From: Ga0077527 sp049433545
Lineage (GTDB): Bacteria > Pseudomonadota > Gammaproteobacteria > Burkholderiales > SG8-41
DNA length: 7,925 bases
Direction of reading: 5' to 3'
NCBI GenBank assembly: GCA_049433545.1
Contig: JBMTEY010000122.1
Span: forward strand, 1-7,925
The translations under genes were made by a program, and so were the position numbers. The stretch's first letter is position 1. The number at the start of each line of letters is the position of its first letter. Below, piece by piece: positions 1 to 6,095 of this stretch. Below the pieces are notes generated by a model. It searched no databases. It had not been told where the DNA came from and saw only the letters and a program-made list of their open reading frames with translations.

Positions 1-10
1 AGTCAAGTAT
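1..10 (-). promoter_or_regulatory. Half of a type 1 IscR-binding site (isc operon operator), cut by the window edge
   Basis: The plus-strand bases AGTCAAGTAT match every position of the right half of the type 1 IscR palindrome as I recall it (ATASYYGACT-RWWWY-AGTCRRSTAT). On the minus strand this reads ATACTTGACT, and TTGACT would also serve as a -35 hexamer for a promoter firing leftward. It lies 17 bases beyond the cysE stop codon. In many proteobacteria iscR follows cysE and represses itself through such a site when it carries its Fe-S cluster. The other half and iscR itself lie outside the window, so the call rests on ten bases plus gene order. Confidence 0.55.
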
Positions 11-27
11 AACCTTATCCGAGTGTT

Positions 28-750
28 TCAGTCAACAATGCGGTTGAGGCCGCTGGCATCGATTTTTTCGGTTTCCGCGCCCTCGATTTTCAGGCCGAGG
101 CGCTGCAGTTCGGCGAGGATCTGGTCGATGCGGCGGTCGGTGTCGGCGCTGTGGTCGATCAGCGCATGCATCGCCCGCGATACCGGATCGTTGGCATCAC
201 GCGCCACGCCATACGCAGCGAACTGTCCTGCGGATTCATGCGTTTCGACAAGGCGCGCCGGAATGCCGATCGCGGTGGCGTTGTCAGGCACATCCTTCAC
301 CACCACCGCGTTGGAGCCGACCTTGGCGTTCTCGCCGATGGTGATCGGACCGAGGATTTTCGCGCCGGCGCCGATCACCACGCCGTTTTTCAGCGTCGGG
401 TGGCGCTTGCCCTTGTTCCAGGTGGTGCCGCCCAGTGTGACTCCGTGATAGACCGTGCAGTCGTCACCGATTTCTGCGGTCTCCCCGATCACCACGCCCA
501 TGCCGTGGTCGATGAAGAAGCGCCGGCCGATGCGCACGCCGGGATGGATTTCGATGCCGGTCAGCCAACGCGCGCCATGCGCGATCCAGCGTGCCAGCCA
601 TTTGAGGCCGCCGTTCCACAGGGCGTGCGACAGGCGGTGCACCAGCAGTGCGTGGAAGCCTGGGTAACAGGTGATGACTTCCCAGGTGCTACGCGCGGCA
701 GGGTCGCGTTCGAAAACGACGGTGATCTCTTCCCGGATACGCTCGAACAT
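28..750 (-). CDS. cysE: Serine O-acetyltransferase, short type
   Basis: The enzyme acetylates L-serine with acetyl-CoA to give O-acetylserine, the committed step of cysteine synthesis in the cytoplasm. The N-terminal helical part (about residues 1-65) contains the family's FERDPAARSTWEV stretch. The left-handed beta-helix with hexapeptide repeats runs from about 66 to 165. The catalytic Asp-His pair is seen in FIDHGMG (D81-H82, counting from 750), a second conserved His in KRHP (H117), and the VTLGGT and IGAGAKILG motifs are typical. Two in-frame ATGs exist, at 756 and 750. I chose 750 (protein begins MFERIRE, 240 residues) because CAGG at 759-762 is then 8 bases away, whereas it would be only 2 bases from the ATG at 756. 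After the beta-helix there is a charged tail of about 70 residues, partly helical, ending RIVD rather than in the Ile that docks into CysK in E. coli. Downstream lies an IscR half-site, so the enzyme probably serves Fe-S assembly. Confidence 0.95.
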   Translation of the reverse strand: MFERIREEITVVFERDPAARSTWEVITCYPGFHALLVHRLSHALWNGGLKWLARWIAHGARWLTGIEIHPGVRIGRRFFIDHGMGVVIGETAEIGDDCTVYHGVTLGGTTWNKGKRHPTLKNGVVIGAGAKILGPITIGENAKVGSNAVVVKDVPDNATAIGIPARLVETHESAGQFAAYGVARDANDPVSRAMHALIDHSADTDRRIDQILAELQRLGLKIEGAETEKIDASGLNRIVD

Positions 751-758
751 CAGCATTG

Positions 759-762
759 CCTG
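759..762 (-). promoter_or_regulatory. Weak ribosome binding site deciding the cysE start
   Basis: CAGG on the minus strand lies 8 bases before the ATG at 750 and 2 bases before the ATG at 756, which favours the inner start. It is part of CAGGC, which is complementary to the right arm of the terminator hairpin just upstream, so it could be masked by RNA pairing. Confidence 0.4.
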
Positions 763-764
763 AT

Positions 765-787
765 AAAAAAGCAGGCTCCAAGCCTGC
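765..787 (-). terminator. Intrinsic terminator hairpin between trmJ and cysE
   Basis: On the minus strand a perfect 7-bp stem, GCAGGCT with AGCCTGC, closes a 3-base loop (TGG) and is followed directly by six T residues. This is a classic Rho-independent terminator, oriented to end trmJ transcription. Its T tract ends 8 bases before the first possible cysE ATG, which leaves no room for a cysE promoter after it. It is therefore either leaky, an attenuator for cysE, or a hairpin at the very 5' end of a cysE transcript. Confidence 0.8.
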
Positions 788-798
788 GATGACCTACT

Positions 799-804
799 AT
801 TTTA
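799..804 (-). promoter_or_regulatory. Possible -10 element for cysE
   Basis: TAAAAT on the minus strand matches the sigma-70 -10 consensus at 5 of 6 positions and sits in the only AT-rich stretch of this gap (about 791-850). No convincing -35 is found at 16-18 bases; a TTGATT further upstream is too far away. If used, transcription would start near 792 and the hairpin at 765-787 would be at the extreme 5' end of the mRNA. This is a weak call. Confidence 0.25.
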
Positions 805-854
805 ATCAAGATTAAACGGAAACGGAATAAATCAATTTAAACAGCAACTTGAAA

Positions 855-1598
855 TCATTTATCGCCCCTGCCACGTCCCTTGGGATGCGTCAGACTGCTG
901 AGGATGCCGCGCAGGATATTCACCTCTTCGACCTGCAGCCGGGTGCGCGCAAACATCCGCCGCAGCCGGTACATCAGCTTGCGCGGGTGCGCCGGATTGA
1001 GGAAGCCGGTTTCCGTCAGGGTGCGCTCGAGGTGCGCATAAAACTCCTCGACCATCTCGTGATTCGCCAACTCCTGCGGCTTGTCTTCCGGCAACGCGGC
1101 GCCGCAGGCCATGCGCAGTTCGTAGCAGAACACCTGCACCGCGGCAGCGACATTGAGCGAGGAAAAATCCGGCGTCACCGGTATGCTGGCCAGCAGGTTG
1201 CAGGCGCCGACCTCGTCGTTGCTGAGACCCGAGGTTTCGTTGCCGAACACCAGCGCCACCCTCTGCGCCTGCGCCACCGCAACCGCCTCGGCCGCGGCAG
1301 TGCGCGCATCAACCATCGGCACCGCGATGTCGCGCCGGCGCGCCGAGCAGGCCACCGCGAATGACGTGCCGGCCAGCGCCTCGTTCAGGCTCGTGTACAC
1401 GCGCGCCGCTTCGAGTACGTCGACGGCGCCGGCGGCGAACCACTGGGTCTGCGGATCCGGATAGCGCTGCGGATTGACCAGGGCCAGGTCGGTGATGCCC
1501 ATGGTGCGCATCGCACGTGCCGCGGCGCCGATGTTGCCGGGATGCGCCGTCGCGCACAGCACGACGCGAATATTTTTGAGCGGATCAGTCGCGTTCAC
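855..1598 (-). CDS. trmJ: tRNA (cytidine/uridine-32-2'-O)-methyltransferase TrmJ
   Basis: A SPOUT-fold enzyme that methylates the 2'-OH of nucleotide 32 in the anticodon loop of several tRNAs, using S-adenosylmethionine in the cytoplasm. The N-terminal motif HPGNIGAAARAM (residues 19-30, with the conserved Asn and Arg), the knot-forming FGNETSGLS (118-126) and FSSLNVAAAVQV (145-156) are all present. The C-terminal part (about 165-247) is the helical RNA-binding extension found in TrmJ. Starting at the GTG at 1598 gives MNATDPLKNIRVVL and 247 residues, the usual family length. A GTG at 1622 adds 8 residues and has GGAGG only one base in front of it, too close to work normally. The gene is divergent from suhB and is followed by an intrinsic terminator before cysE. 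Confidence 0.93.
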   Translation of the reverse strand: MNATDPLKNIRVVLCATAHPGNIGAAARAMRTMGITDLALVNPQRYPDPQTQWFAAGAVDVLEAARVYTSLNEALAGTSFAVACSARRRDIAVPMVDARTAAAEAVAVAQAQRVALVFGNETSGLSNDEVGACNLLASIPVTPDFSSLNVAAAVQVFCYELRMACGAALPEDKPQELANHEMVEEFYAHLERTLTETGFLNPAHPRKLMYRLRRMFARTRLQVEEVNILRGILSSLTHPKGRGRGDK

Positions 1599-1605
1599 GT
1601 AAAAT
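1576..1605 (+). promoter_or_regulatory. Candidate sigma-70 promoter for suhB
   Basis: TTGAGC (1576-1581, 4 of 6 matches) and TAAAAT (1600-1605, 5 of 6 matches) are separated by 18 bases. Transcription would start near 1612 and leave a leader of about 48 bases. The elements overlap the 5' end of trmJ, as expected for closely spaced divergent genes. This is consensus matching by eye only. Confidence 0.35.
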
Positions 1606-1659
1606 ACCGCGCGTCGCAGCACGCCTCCGCTCTTTAATCACCATATATCGCCGCCCATC

Positions 1660-2457
1660 ATGCACCCCATGCTCAACACCGCGGTCAAGGCCGCACGTCG
1701 CGCCGGCGGCATCATCAACCGCGCCGGCCGCAATCTCGACGTCATCGCCGTCAGGGAAAAGGCCGCGAATGATTTCGTATCGGAAGTCGACCGCGAAGCG
1801 GAGCAGGCGATCATCCGCACGCTGCATGAAGCCTATCCGAAGCATTCGATTCTAGCAGAGGAGTCCGGCGCATCCGGCAACTCGGAATACCAGTGGATCA
1901 TCGATCCGCTCGACGGCACAACCAACTTCCTGCACGGCTTTCCGCAATATGCAGTATCGATCGCGCTCGCGCACCGGGGCATCGTCACCCAGGCCGTGGT
2001 TTACGATCCGACGCGCAACGACCTGTTCACCGCCAGCAAGGGCGGCGGTGCCTTCCTCAACGACACCCGCATCCGCGCCAGCAAGCGCGATCACCTGAAG
2101 CCCGCGCTGATCGCCACCGGGTTTCCTTACCGCCAGCTGGAGCACCTCGAGGCCTACCTCGGCATGATGCGCGACATCATCAAAAACACCGCCGGTATCC
2201 GCCGCCCGGGTTCGGCCTCGCTGGATCTGGCCTATGTCGCCGCGGGACGGGTCGACGGCTTCTGGGAACTGGGGCTGAGCAAATGGGACATCGCCGCCGG
2301 CGCACTGCTGATTACCGAGGCGGGAGGCATGGTCGGCGACCTGCAGGGCAACGACGGTTACCTCGACAGCGGCAACATCGTCGCCGGCAACCCCAAGGTC
2401 TTCGCGCAACTGCTGCCGCTGATCGCGCCGCACCTGACTGCGGCGCTCAAATCCTGA
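1660..2457 (+). CDS. suhB: Inositol-1-monophosphatase / Nus-associated factor SuhB
   Basis: A Mg-dependent phosphatase of the inositol monophosphatase family. In E. coli SuhB also joins the Nus antitermination complex that aids rRNA transcription and ribosome assembly. At 265 residues it is close to the E. coli length of 267. Metal-binding residues are visible: E67 in LAEESG, D82 and D85 in the signature IDPLDGTTNF (81-90), and D210 in the second signature region LSKWDIAAGALL. The protein starts MHPMLN, as in E. coli and many betaproteobacteria, which supports the ATG at 1660 although no clear ribosome binding site precedes it. It is divergent from trmJ and is followed after 35 bases by the CocE-like hydrolase, with which it may be co-transcribed. 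Confidence 0.95.
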   Translation: MHPMLNTAVKAARRAGGIINRAGRNLDVIAVREKAANDFVSEVDREAEQAIIRTLHEAYPKHSILAEESGASGNSEYQWIIDPLDGTTNFLHGFPQYAVSIALAHRGIVTQAVVYDPTRNDLFTASKGGGAFLNDTRIRASKRDHLKPALIATGFPYRQLEHLEAYLGMMRDIIKNTAGIRRPGSASLDLAYVAAGRVDGFWELGLSKWDIAAGALLITEAGGMVGDLQGNDGYLDSGNIVAGNPKVFAQLLPLIAPHLTAALKS

Positions 2458-2476
2458 TTTCCTGAACTTCACATCC

Positions 2477-2484
2477 GGGGGAGG
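2477..2484 (+). promoter_or_regulatory. Strong ribosome binding site for the CocE-like hydrolase
   Basis: GGGGGAGG ends 8 bases before the GTG at 2493, ideal spacing. The in-frame GTG at 2484 overlaps this site, so 2493 is the likely start. Confidence 0.75.
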
Positions 2485-2492
2485 TGCGCGCC

Positions 2493-4250
2493 GTGCCGAA
2501 TTTGAAGACTGAATCCCGCGACGGCATGCGCATTGCATGGGACGTGCCCATCACCATGGACGACGGGCTGGTGCTGCGCGCCGATGTTTTCCTGCCACCT
2601 GCCGAAGGCCGTCATCCGGCGCTCCTGTCCTACGGCCCGTACGGCAAGGGCCTGGCATTCCAGGAAGGCTATAAAACCGCCTGGGACATCATGTGCCGCG
2701 AAAACCCGGATGCGGTCGCCGGCAGCAGCAACCGTTACGCCAACTGGGAGGTCGTCGATCCCGAAAAATGGGTGCCCGACGGCTACGCGGTGATCCGCGT
2801 CGATTCCCGCGGCGCGGGCCGCTCGCCCGGGTTCCTGCGCCACAACGACTCCCGCGAAACCCGCGACATCCATCACTGCATCGAATGGGCGGCCGCCCAG
2901 CCCTGGTGCAGCGGCAAGGTCGGCATGAACGGCATTTCGTATTACGCATCGAACCAGTGGCGCGCCGCCGCGTCGCAGCCACCCCACCTTGCCGCGATCT
3001 GCGTGTGGGAAGGCTGGTCCGACGCCTACCGAGACGGCAACCGCCACGGCGGCATCGTCTGCGTGTTCCGCAAGAACTGGCAGGACATGCAGGTCAAGAC
3101 CGTGCAGCACGGCGTCGGAGAACGCGGTGCGAAAAGCCGCGTCACCGGCGAACTGGTGTGCGGCCCCGAAACACTGAGCGAGGACGAACTGGCCGCCAAC
3201 CGGGAGGACATGTGGCAGGAACTGCTTTCACGCGAACTCGAGGACGACTATTACCGTGAACGCACGCCTGATCTGTCGAAAGTCACCGTACCGCTGCTGA
3301 CGGCGGCTAACTGGGGTGGCCAGGGCCTGCACACCCGCGGCAACTTCGAGGGATTCATGCGCGCAGACTCGAAGAACAAATGGCTGGAAGCGCACGGTGG
3401 TTCGCACTGGGCGCCGTTCTATACCGATTACGGCGTCAATCTGCAGAAAAAATTCTTCGGGCATTTCCTCAAGGGCGAGAGCACCGGCTGGGAGCAACAG
3501 CCGAAGGTGCTGCTGCAGGTGCGACACGTGCCGGATGCGTCGGGGCGCGAGCGCTTCGTCGAACGGGGTGAAAACGAATGGCCGCTGGCGCGCACGCGCT
3601 GGACCGCGCTGCACCTCGATCCGGTTGGCATGAAGCTGACGCCCAATCCAGTGACCACCGATCACTCGGTCAATTACGACGCCATGGGAGAAGGACTGAC
3701 CTTCGCCACGCCGCCCTTCACCGAAGACACCGAAATCACCGGTCCATCGGCGCTGCGCCTGCACATATCCTCAGCTACCGCCGACGCCGACCTGTTCGTC
3801 GTGTTGCGGGTGTTCGACCCTGCCGGCAAGGAAGTCGTGTTCCAGGGTGCGCTCGATCCGCATACGCCCGTCGGCCAGGGCTGGCTGCGCGCCTCGCACC
3901 GCAAGACCGATCCGGCGCGTTCGCTGCCGTACCGGCCATGGCACACCCACGATGAAAAGCAGCCGCTGACGCCGGGTGCCGTTTATCCGCTTGACATCGA
4001 AATCTGGCCGACCTGCATCGTGGTGCCGCAAGGCTACCGGCTCGCCCTGACCGTGCGCGGCAGGGATTATGTGTGGGACGGCGCGGCAACGACGCTGTCG
4101 AACATGAAAAACCCGATGCGCGGCTGCGGTCCGTTCGAGCACGACGACGAGACCGACCGGCCGCCGGCGGTGTTCGGCGGCACCGTCACGCTGCACATGG
4201 GGCCTGAGCATCCGGCCGCGTTGCTGCTGCCGGTGATTCCTCCGCGCTGA
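2493..4250 (+). CDS. CocE/NonD family serine hydrolase (peptidase S15-like)
   Basis: An alpha/beta hydrolase of the family that includes cocaine esterase, alpha-amino-acid ester hydrolases and X-Pro dipeptidyl peptidases. From the GTG at 2493 it has 585 residues, typical for the family. The N-terminal hydrolase domain carries the oxyanion Tyr region (LLSYGPYG), VDSRGAGRSPG, and the nucleophile motif NGISYYASNQW, with Ser149 followed by the characteristic Tyr. A probable catalytic His lies in HGGSHW (near residue 305). From about 370 to the end is the C-terminal jelly-roll domain (ALRLHISSATADADLFV; YRLALTVRG). Where CocE has its catalytic Asp (GWYDG), this protein reads NWGGQGLHTRGN; I recall this variant from a subgroup of the family. 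No signal peptide is visible, so it is probably cytoplasmic. The substrate cannot be told from sequence; an ester or amide is likely. It may form a transcript with suhB. Confidence 0.88.
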   Translation: MPNLKTESRDGMRIAWDVPITMDDGLVLRADVFLPPAEGRHPALLSYGPYGKGLAFQEGYKTAWDIMCRENPDAVAGSSNRYANWEVVDPEKWVPDGYAVIRVDSRGAGRSPGFLRHNDSRETRDIHHCIEWAAAQPWCSGKVGMNGISYYASNQWRAAASQPPHLAAICVWEGWSDAYRDGNRHGGIVCVFRKNWQDMQVKTVQHGVGERGAKSRVTGELVCGPETLSEDELAANREDMWQELLSRELEDDYYRERTPDLSKVTVPLLTAANWGGQGLHTRGNFEGFMRADSKNKWLEAHGGSHWAPFYTDYGVNLQKKFFGHFLKGESTGWEQQPKVLLQVRHVPDASGRERFVERGENEWPLARTRWTALHLDPVGMKLTPNPVTTDHSVNYDAMGEGLTFATPPFTEDTEITGPSALRLHISSATADADLFVVLRVFDPAGKEVVFQGALDPHTPVGQGWLRASHRKTDPARSLPYRPWHTHDEKQPLTPGAVYPLDIEIWPTCIVVPQGYRLALTVRGRDYVWDGAATTLSNMKNPMRGCGPFEHDDETDRPPAVFGGTVTLHMGPEHPAALLLPVIPPR

Positions 4251-4277
4251 CCGCCTGCTAGCGGGGCATCAGCGCGG
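4242..4277. terminator. Perfect inverted repeat over two convergent stop codons, possible bidirectional terminator
   Basis: CCGCGCTGA (4242-4250) pairs exactly with TCAGCGCGG (4269-4277), and directly inside CCGC (4251-4254) pairs with GCGG (4261-4264) around the loop CTGCTA. This gives 13 bp with a 4-base bulge (GGCA). The left arm ends with the TGA stop of the hydrolase gene, and the loop holds the TAG stop of the TPR gene (4258-4260). There is no T tract on either side, so it is not a canonical intrinsic terminator. It may end transcription weakly in both directions or protect 3' ends. Confidence 0.5.
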
Positions 4278-4953
4278 CCAGTTCCGCGGCGCGCAGCGAT
4301 TTCATCTGTTCCAGCGCGCGCAGCGCCTCGCGCGCCTCCTCCACGCGGCCTTCCTTCAGCGACGCCCGTCCCAGACCGAACCAGGCATCGGCAAACATCG
4401 GATGGATCAACAGCGCGCGGCGGTAAGCCGCAGCGGCCGCATCATGCCGCAACAGATCGCCATACGCCTCGCCCAGCAGAAAATACGTCAGCGGCGCATC
4501 CCTGGACACCAGAAGCGCGCGCTCCAGCGTGTTCAGCGCGTGCCGGGGCTCGCCGGCGGCGCGTTGCGCTTCGGCCAGGAAATGGTAGGCGGTGATGTCG
4601 TCGGGCGCGAGACGCACCATCTCGCCGAAATATCCGGCAGCGAGCCGGTATTCGCGAGCCTGTGAGCGCGCGTAACCACCGATCAGCCGCCATCCCGCGC
4701 TGAAGGGATCACGTTTGATGTTGGTGTCGGCGAACTGCGCCAGCCCCGCCCAGTCGCGCTGCTGCTCCAGTTCGACGATGCGCCGGCGGTTCACATCCTC
4801 GACATCCTGCAGGTGCGACAGCAGCATGGAGGCGGTACCGTCAGGCACCAGCGCGGAAACCAGGGCCTGCTGCGGCGTGCACCCGGCCCCGGACATGACC
4901 AGGCCGCATGCCAGCAGGCAGCGCACGGCAAGCTCGCGGCATCCCGATATCAT
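4258..4953 (-). CDS. TPR-repeat protein, probable lipoprotein
   Basis: This 231-residue protein starts with a basic and hydrophobic stretch (residues 1-24) followed by MSGAGC, with Cys25 as a likely lipidation site. The lipobox is imperfect, with Gly instead of Leu at -3. After a linker, helical repeats fit about four tetratricopeptide units (roughly 84-117, 119-152, 153-186 and 187-220), for example AYHFLAEAQRAAGEPRHALN and DAWFGLGRASLKEGRVEEA. Such proteins act as scaffolds for protein-protein contact; no partner can be named. It may sit in the inner or outer membrane facing the periplasm. The ATG at 4953 is the only start that keeps the signal region, but it lacks a clear ribosome binding site. 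It follows the EAL gene on the same strand after about 63 bases and converges with the CocE-like gene, with 7 bases between the stops. Confidence 0.8.
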   Translation of the reverse strand: MISGCRELAVRCLLACGLVMSGAGCTPQQALVSALVPDGTASMLLSHLQDVEDVNRRRIVELEQQRDWAGLAQFADTNIKRDPFSAGWRLIGGYARSQAREYRLAAGYFGEMVRLAPDDITAYHFLAEAQRAAGEPRHALNTLERALLVSRDAPLTYFLLGEAYGDLLRHDAAAAAYRRALLIHPMFADAWFGLGRASLKEGRVEEAREALRALEQMKSLRAAELAALMPR

Positions 4954-4976
4954 CGCCGGATCATATCAAGCCAGGG

Positions 4977-5014
4977 AAAAAATAAGCGGCGGTTTCCGGC
5001 GCTGCGCCGGCCGC
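4977..5014 (-). terminator. Possible terminator after the EAL gene
   Basis: On the minus strand CCGGCG and CGCCGG form a perfect 6-bp stem around CAG (4996-5010). It can be extended by GCGG with CCGC across an AAA bulge, and then CGCTTATTTTTT follows. The T tract is several bases from the stem, so termination may be weak and the TPR gene could still be read through. Confidence 0.4.
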
Positions 5015-5016
5015 GA

Positions 5017-5925
5017 TCAGCCTTTTACCAGTGTCTGCCGCGGAAACAACGGAGCGCTGCCCGAGCCGATCAGATCGGAGACCTCTTCCGGGATCAGGTC
5101 GCTGGGACGCTGGGCGGCGTGCCCGATCAGGAAGCCCTGGGCATTGTTGATGCCCAGGTCGCGCAGTATGCAGAAATCAGCGACGGTCTCCACGCCCTCG
5201 GCCACCAGCGAAGAGCCGCAACCCTCGGCAATGTGCTGCAGGGACTTCAGGAAATGGTATTTGACCGAATCCTCACTGACGCCCTGCACGAAGTGCATGT
5301 CGATCTTCACGAAATCAGGCTGCAGTTCGAACCACAGCCGCAGGCTCGAAAATCCCTCGCCCAGGTCGTCCAGCGCGACACGGAATCCGGCGCCCCTGAA
5401 CAGCGTCAGCCCATCGCGGAAGATCGAACGGTCGGATATGTACTGGTTTTCCGTCAGCTCGATCGTGACCTGCGCGATGTCGAGGCCGCAATCGCGGATG
5501 AAGCGGGTGATGCGCTGCACGTCATCCTTGACCTCGAGCACGGTCTGCGGCGTGATGTTCAGGAACAGCTGGCGCCGCAGTCCCAGCCGCGCGAACTGGC
5601 GCACCACCTTGCGCGCGCACAGCATGTTCAGTTCGGTCAGCAGGCCGGCACGGGTCGCCGCTTCAAACAGTTTGGTGGGCGTGTGCAACTGGCTGGATTC
5701 GGGACCGCGGATCAGGCCTTCGTAGGCCAGGATTTCGCCGGTGCCGAACGCCAGGATCGGCTGGAATACGGGAGTGACGGATCGTGTTTCGATGATGCGA
5801 AACAGCTCTTCCAGCTCGCGAAATCGCAGGTTTCCGCGCGATTCCGGCGCCAGCCGGCGATAGGCGAGGTCAACGTCCTTTTCGGCCGCTTCAGGCACTG
5901 CCGGCCGTGTTGCATCAGCAACCAT
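5017..5925 (-). CDS. Stand-alone EAL-domain c-di-GMP phosphodiesterase
   Basis: The EAL domain hydrolyses the second messenger cyclic di-GMP to pGpG, lowering its level and usually favouring motility over biofilm. The 302-residue protein has a short N-terminal region (1-48) without a recognisable sensor domain, then one EAL domain (about 49-275). The catalytic set is complete: Glu69 in AYEGLIRGP (EGL in place of EAL), Asn123 in NITP, Glu156 in IELTEN, Asp186-Asp187, Lys207 in FVKID, Glu243 and Glu246 in AEGVET, and Gln263 in NAQGF. Loop 6 reads DDLGEGFSSL instead of DDFGTGYSSL. The domain resembles the EAL part of longer EAL-CBS-GGDEF proteins of betaproteobacteria as I recall them, but no CBS or GGDEF follows. 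The start at 5925 has GGGGAG 4 bases upstream. It lies 158 bases downstream of htpG and upstream of the TPR gene, all on one strand. Confidence 0.92.
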   Translation of the reverse strand: MVADATRPAVPEAAEKDVDLAYRRLAPESRGNLRFRELEELFRIIETRSVTPVFQPILAFGTGEILAYEGLIRGPESSQLHTPTKLFEAATRAGLLTELNMLCARKVVRQFARLGLRRQLFLNITPQTVLEVKDDVQRITRFIRDCGLDIAQVTIELTENQYISDRSIFRDGLTLFRGAGFRVALDDLGEGFSSLRLWFELQPDFVKIDMHFVQGVSEDSVKYHFLKSLQHIAEGCGSSLVAEGVETVADFCILRDLGINNAQGFLIGHAAQRPSDLIPEEVSDLIGSGSAPLFPRQTLVKG

Positions 5926-6071
5926 GAAACTCCCCGGATTATCGAGTCATGCTTCCGAGTGTCGAAGGGGAATCCTCCCATGAATGGCTTGTCTTTCCCT
6001 TTGCATCTCAACAGGATTAAAGCACAATTTCAATTACTTGGCATGACTTTTAAATGCCGATTCAGACCCTT

Positions 6072-6095
6072 GGAGACGGCCGTTCAACGGCCTCC
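6072..6095 (-). repeat. Hairpin over the htpG stop codon
   Basis: GGCCG (6078-6082) and CGGCC (6088-6092) form a perfect 5-bp stem with the stop codon of htpG in the 5-base loop, and GGA with TCC can extend it across a 3-base bulge. No T tract follows on the minus strand, so it is not a standard terminator. It may stabilise the htpG mRNA or be chance in GC-rich DNA. Confidence 0.4.

Noticed and set aside
4960..4965. TATGAT as the -10 element of the TPR gene promoter
   Set aside because: It is so close to the ATG at 4953 that the transcript would be leaderless, and no -35 is seen at the right distance.
4715..5725. A 336-codon plus-strand open frame opposite the TPR and EAL genes
   Set aside because: Ser/Arg-rich shadow of two well-supported genes, with no recognisable domain.
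5712..6011. A 99-codon minus-strand frame starting in the htpG-EAL gap
   Set aside because: Most of it overlaps the EAL gene in another frame, there is no ribosome binding site at its ATG, and the peptide resembles nothing I know.
5926..6083. A c-di-GMP riboswitch (GEMM type) in the leader of the EAL gene
   Set aside because: A few purine-rich bases recall the GEMM core, but the conserved segments and the tetraloop helix are not there. The gap holds only small chance hairpins and a poor TTGAAA-like -35 without a good -10.
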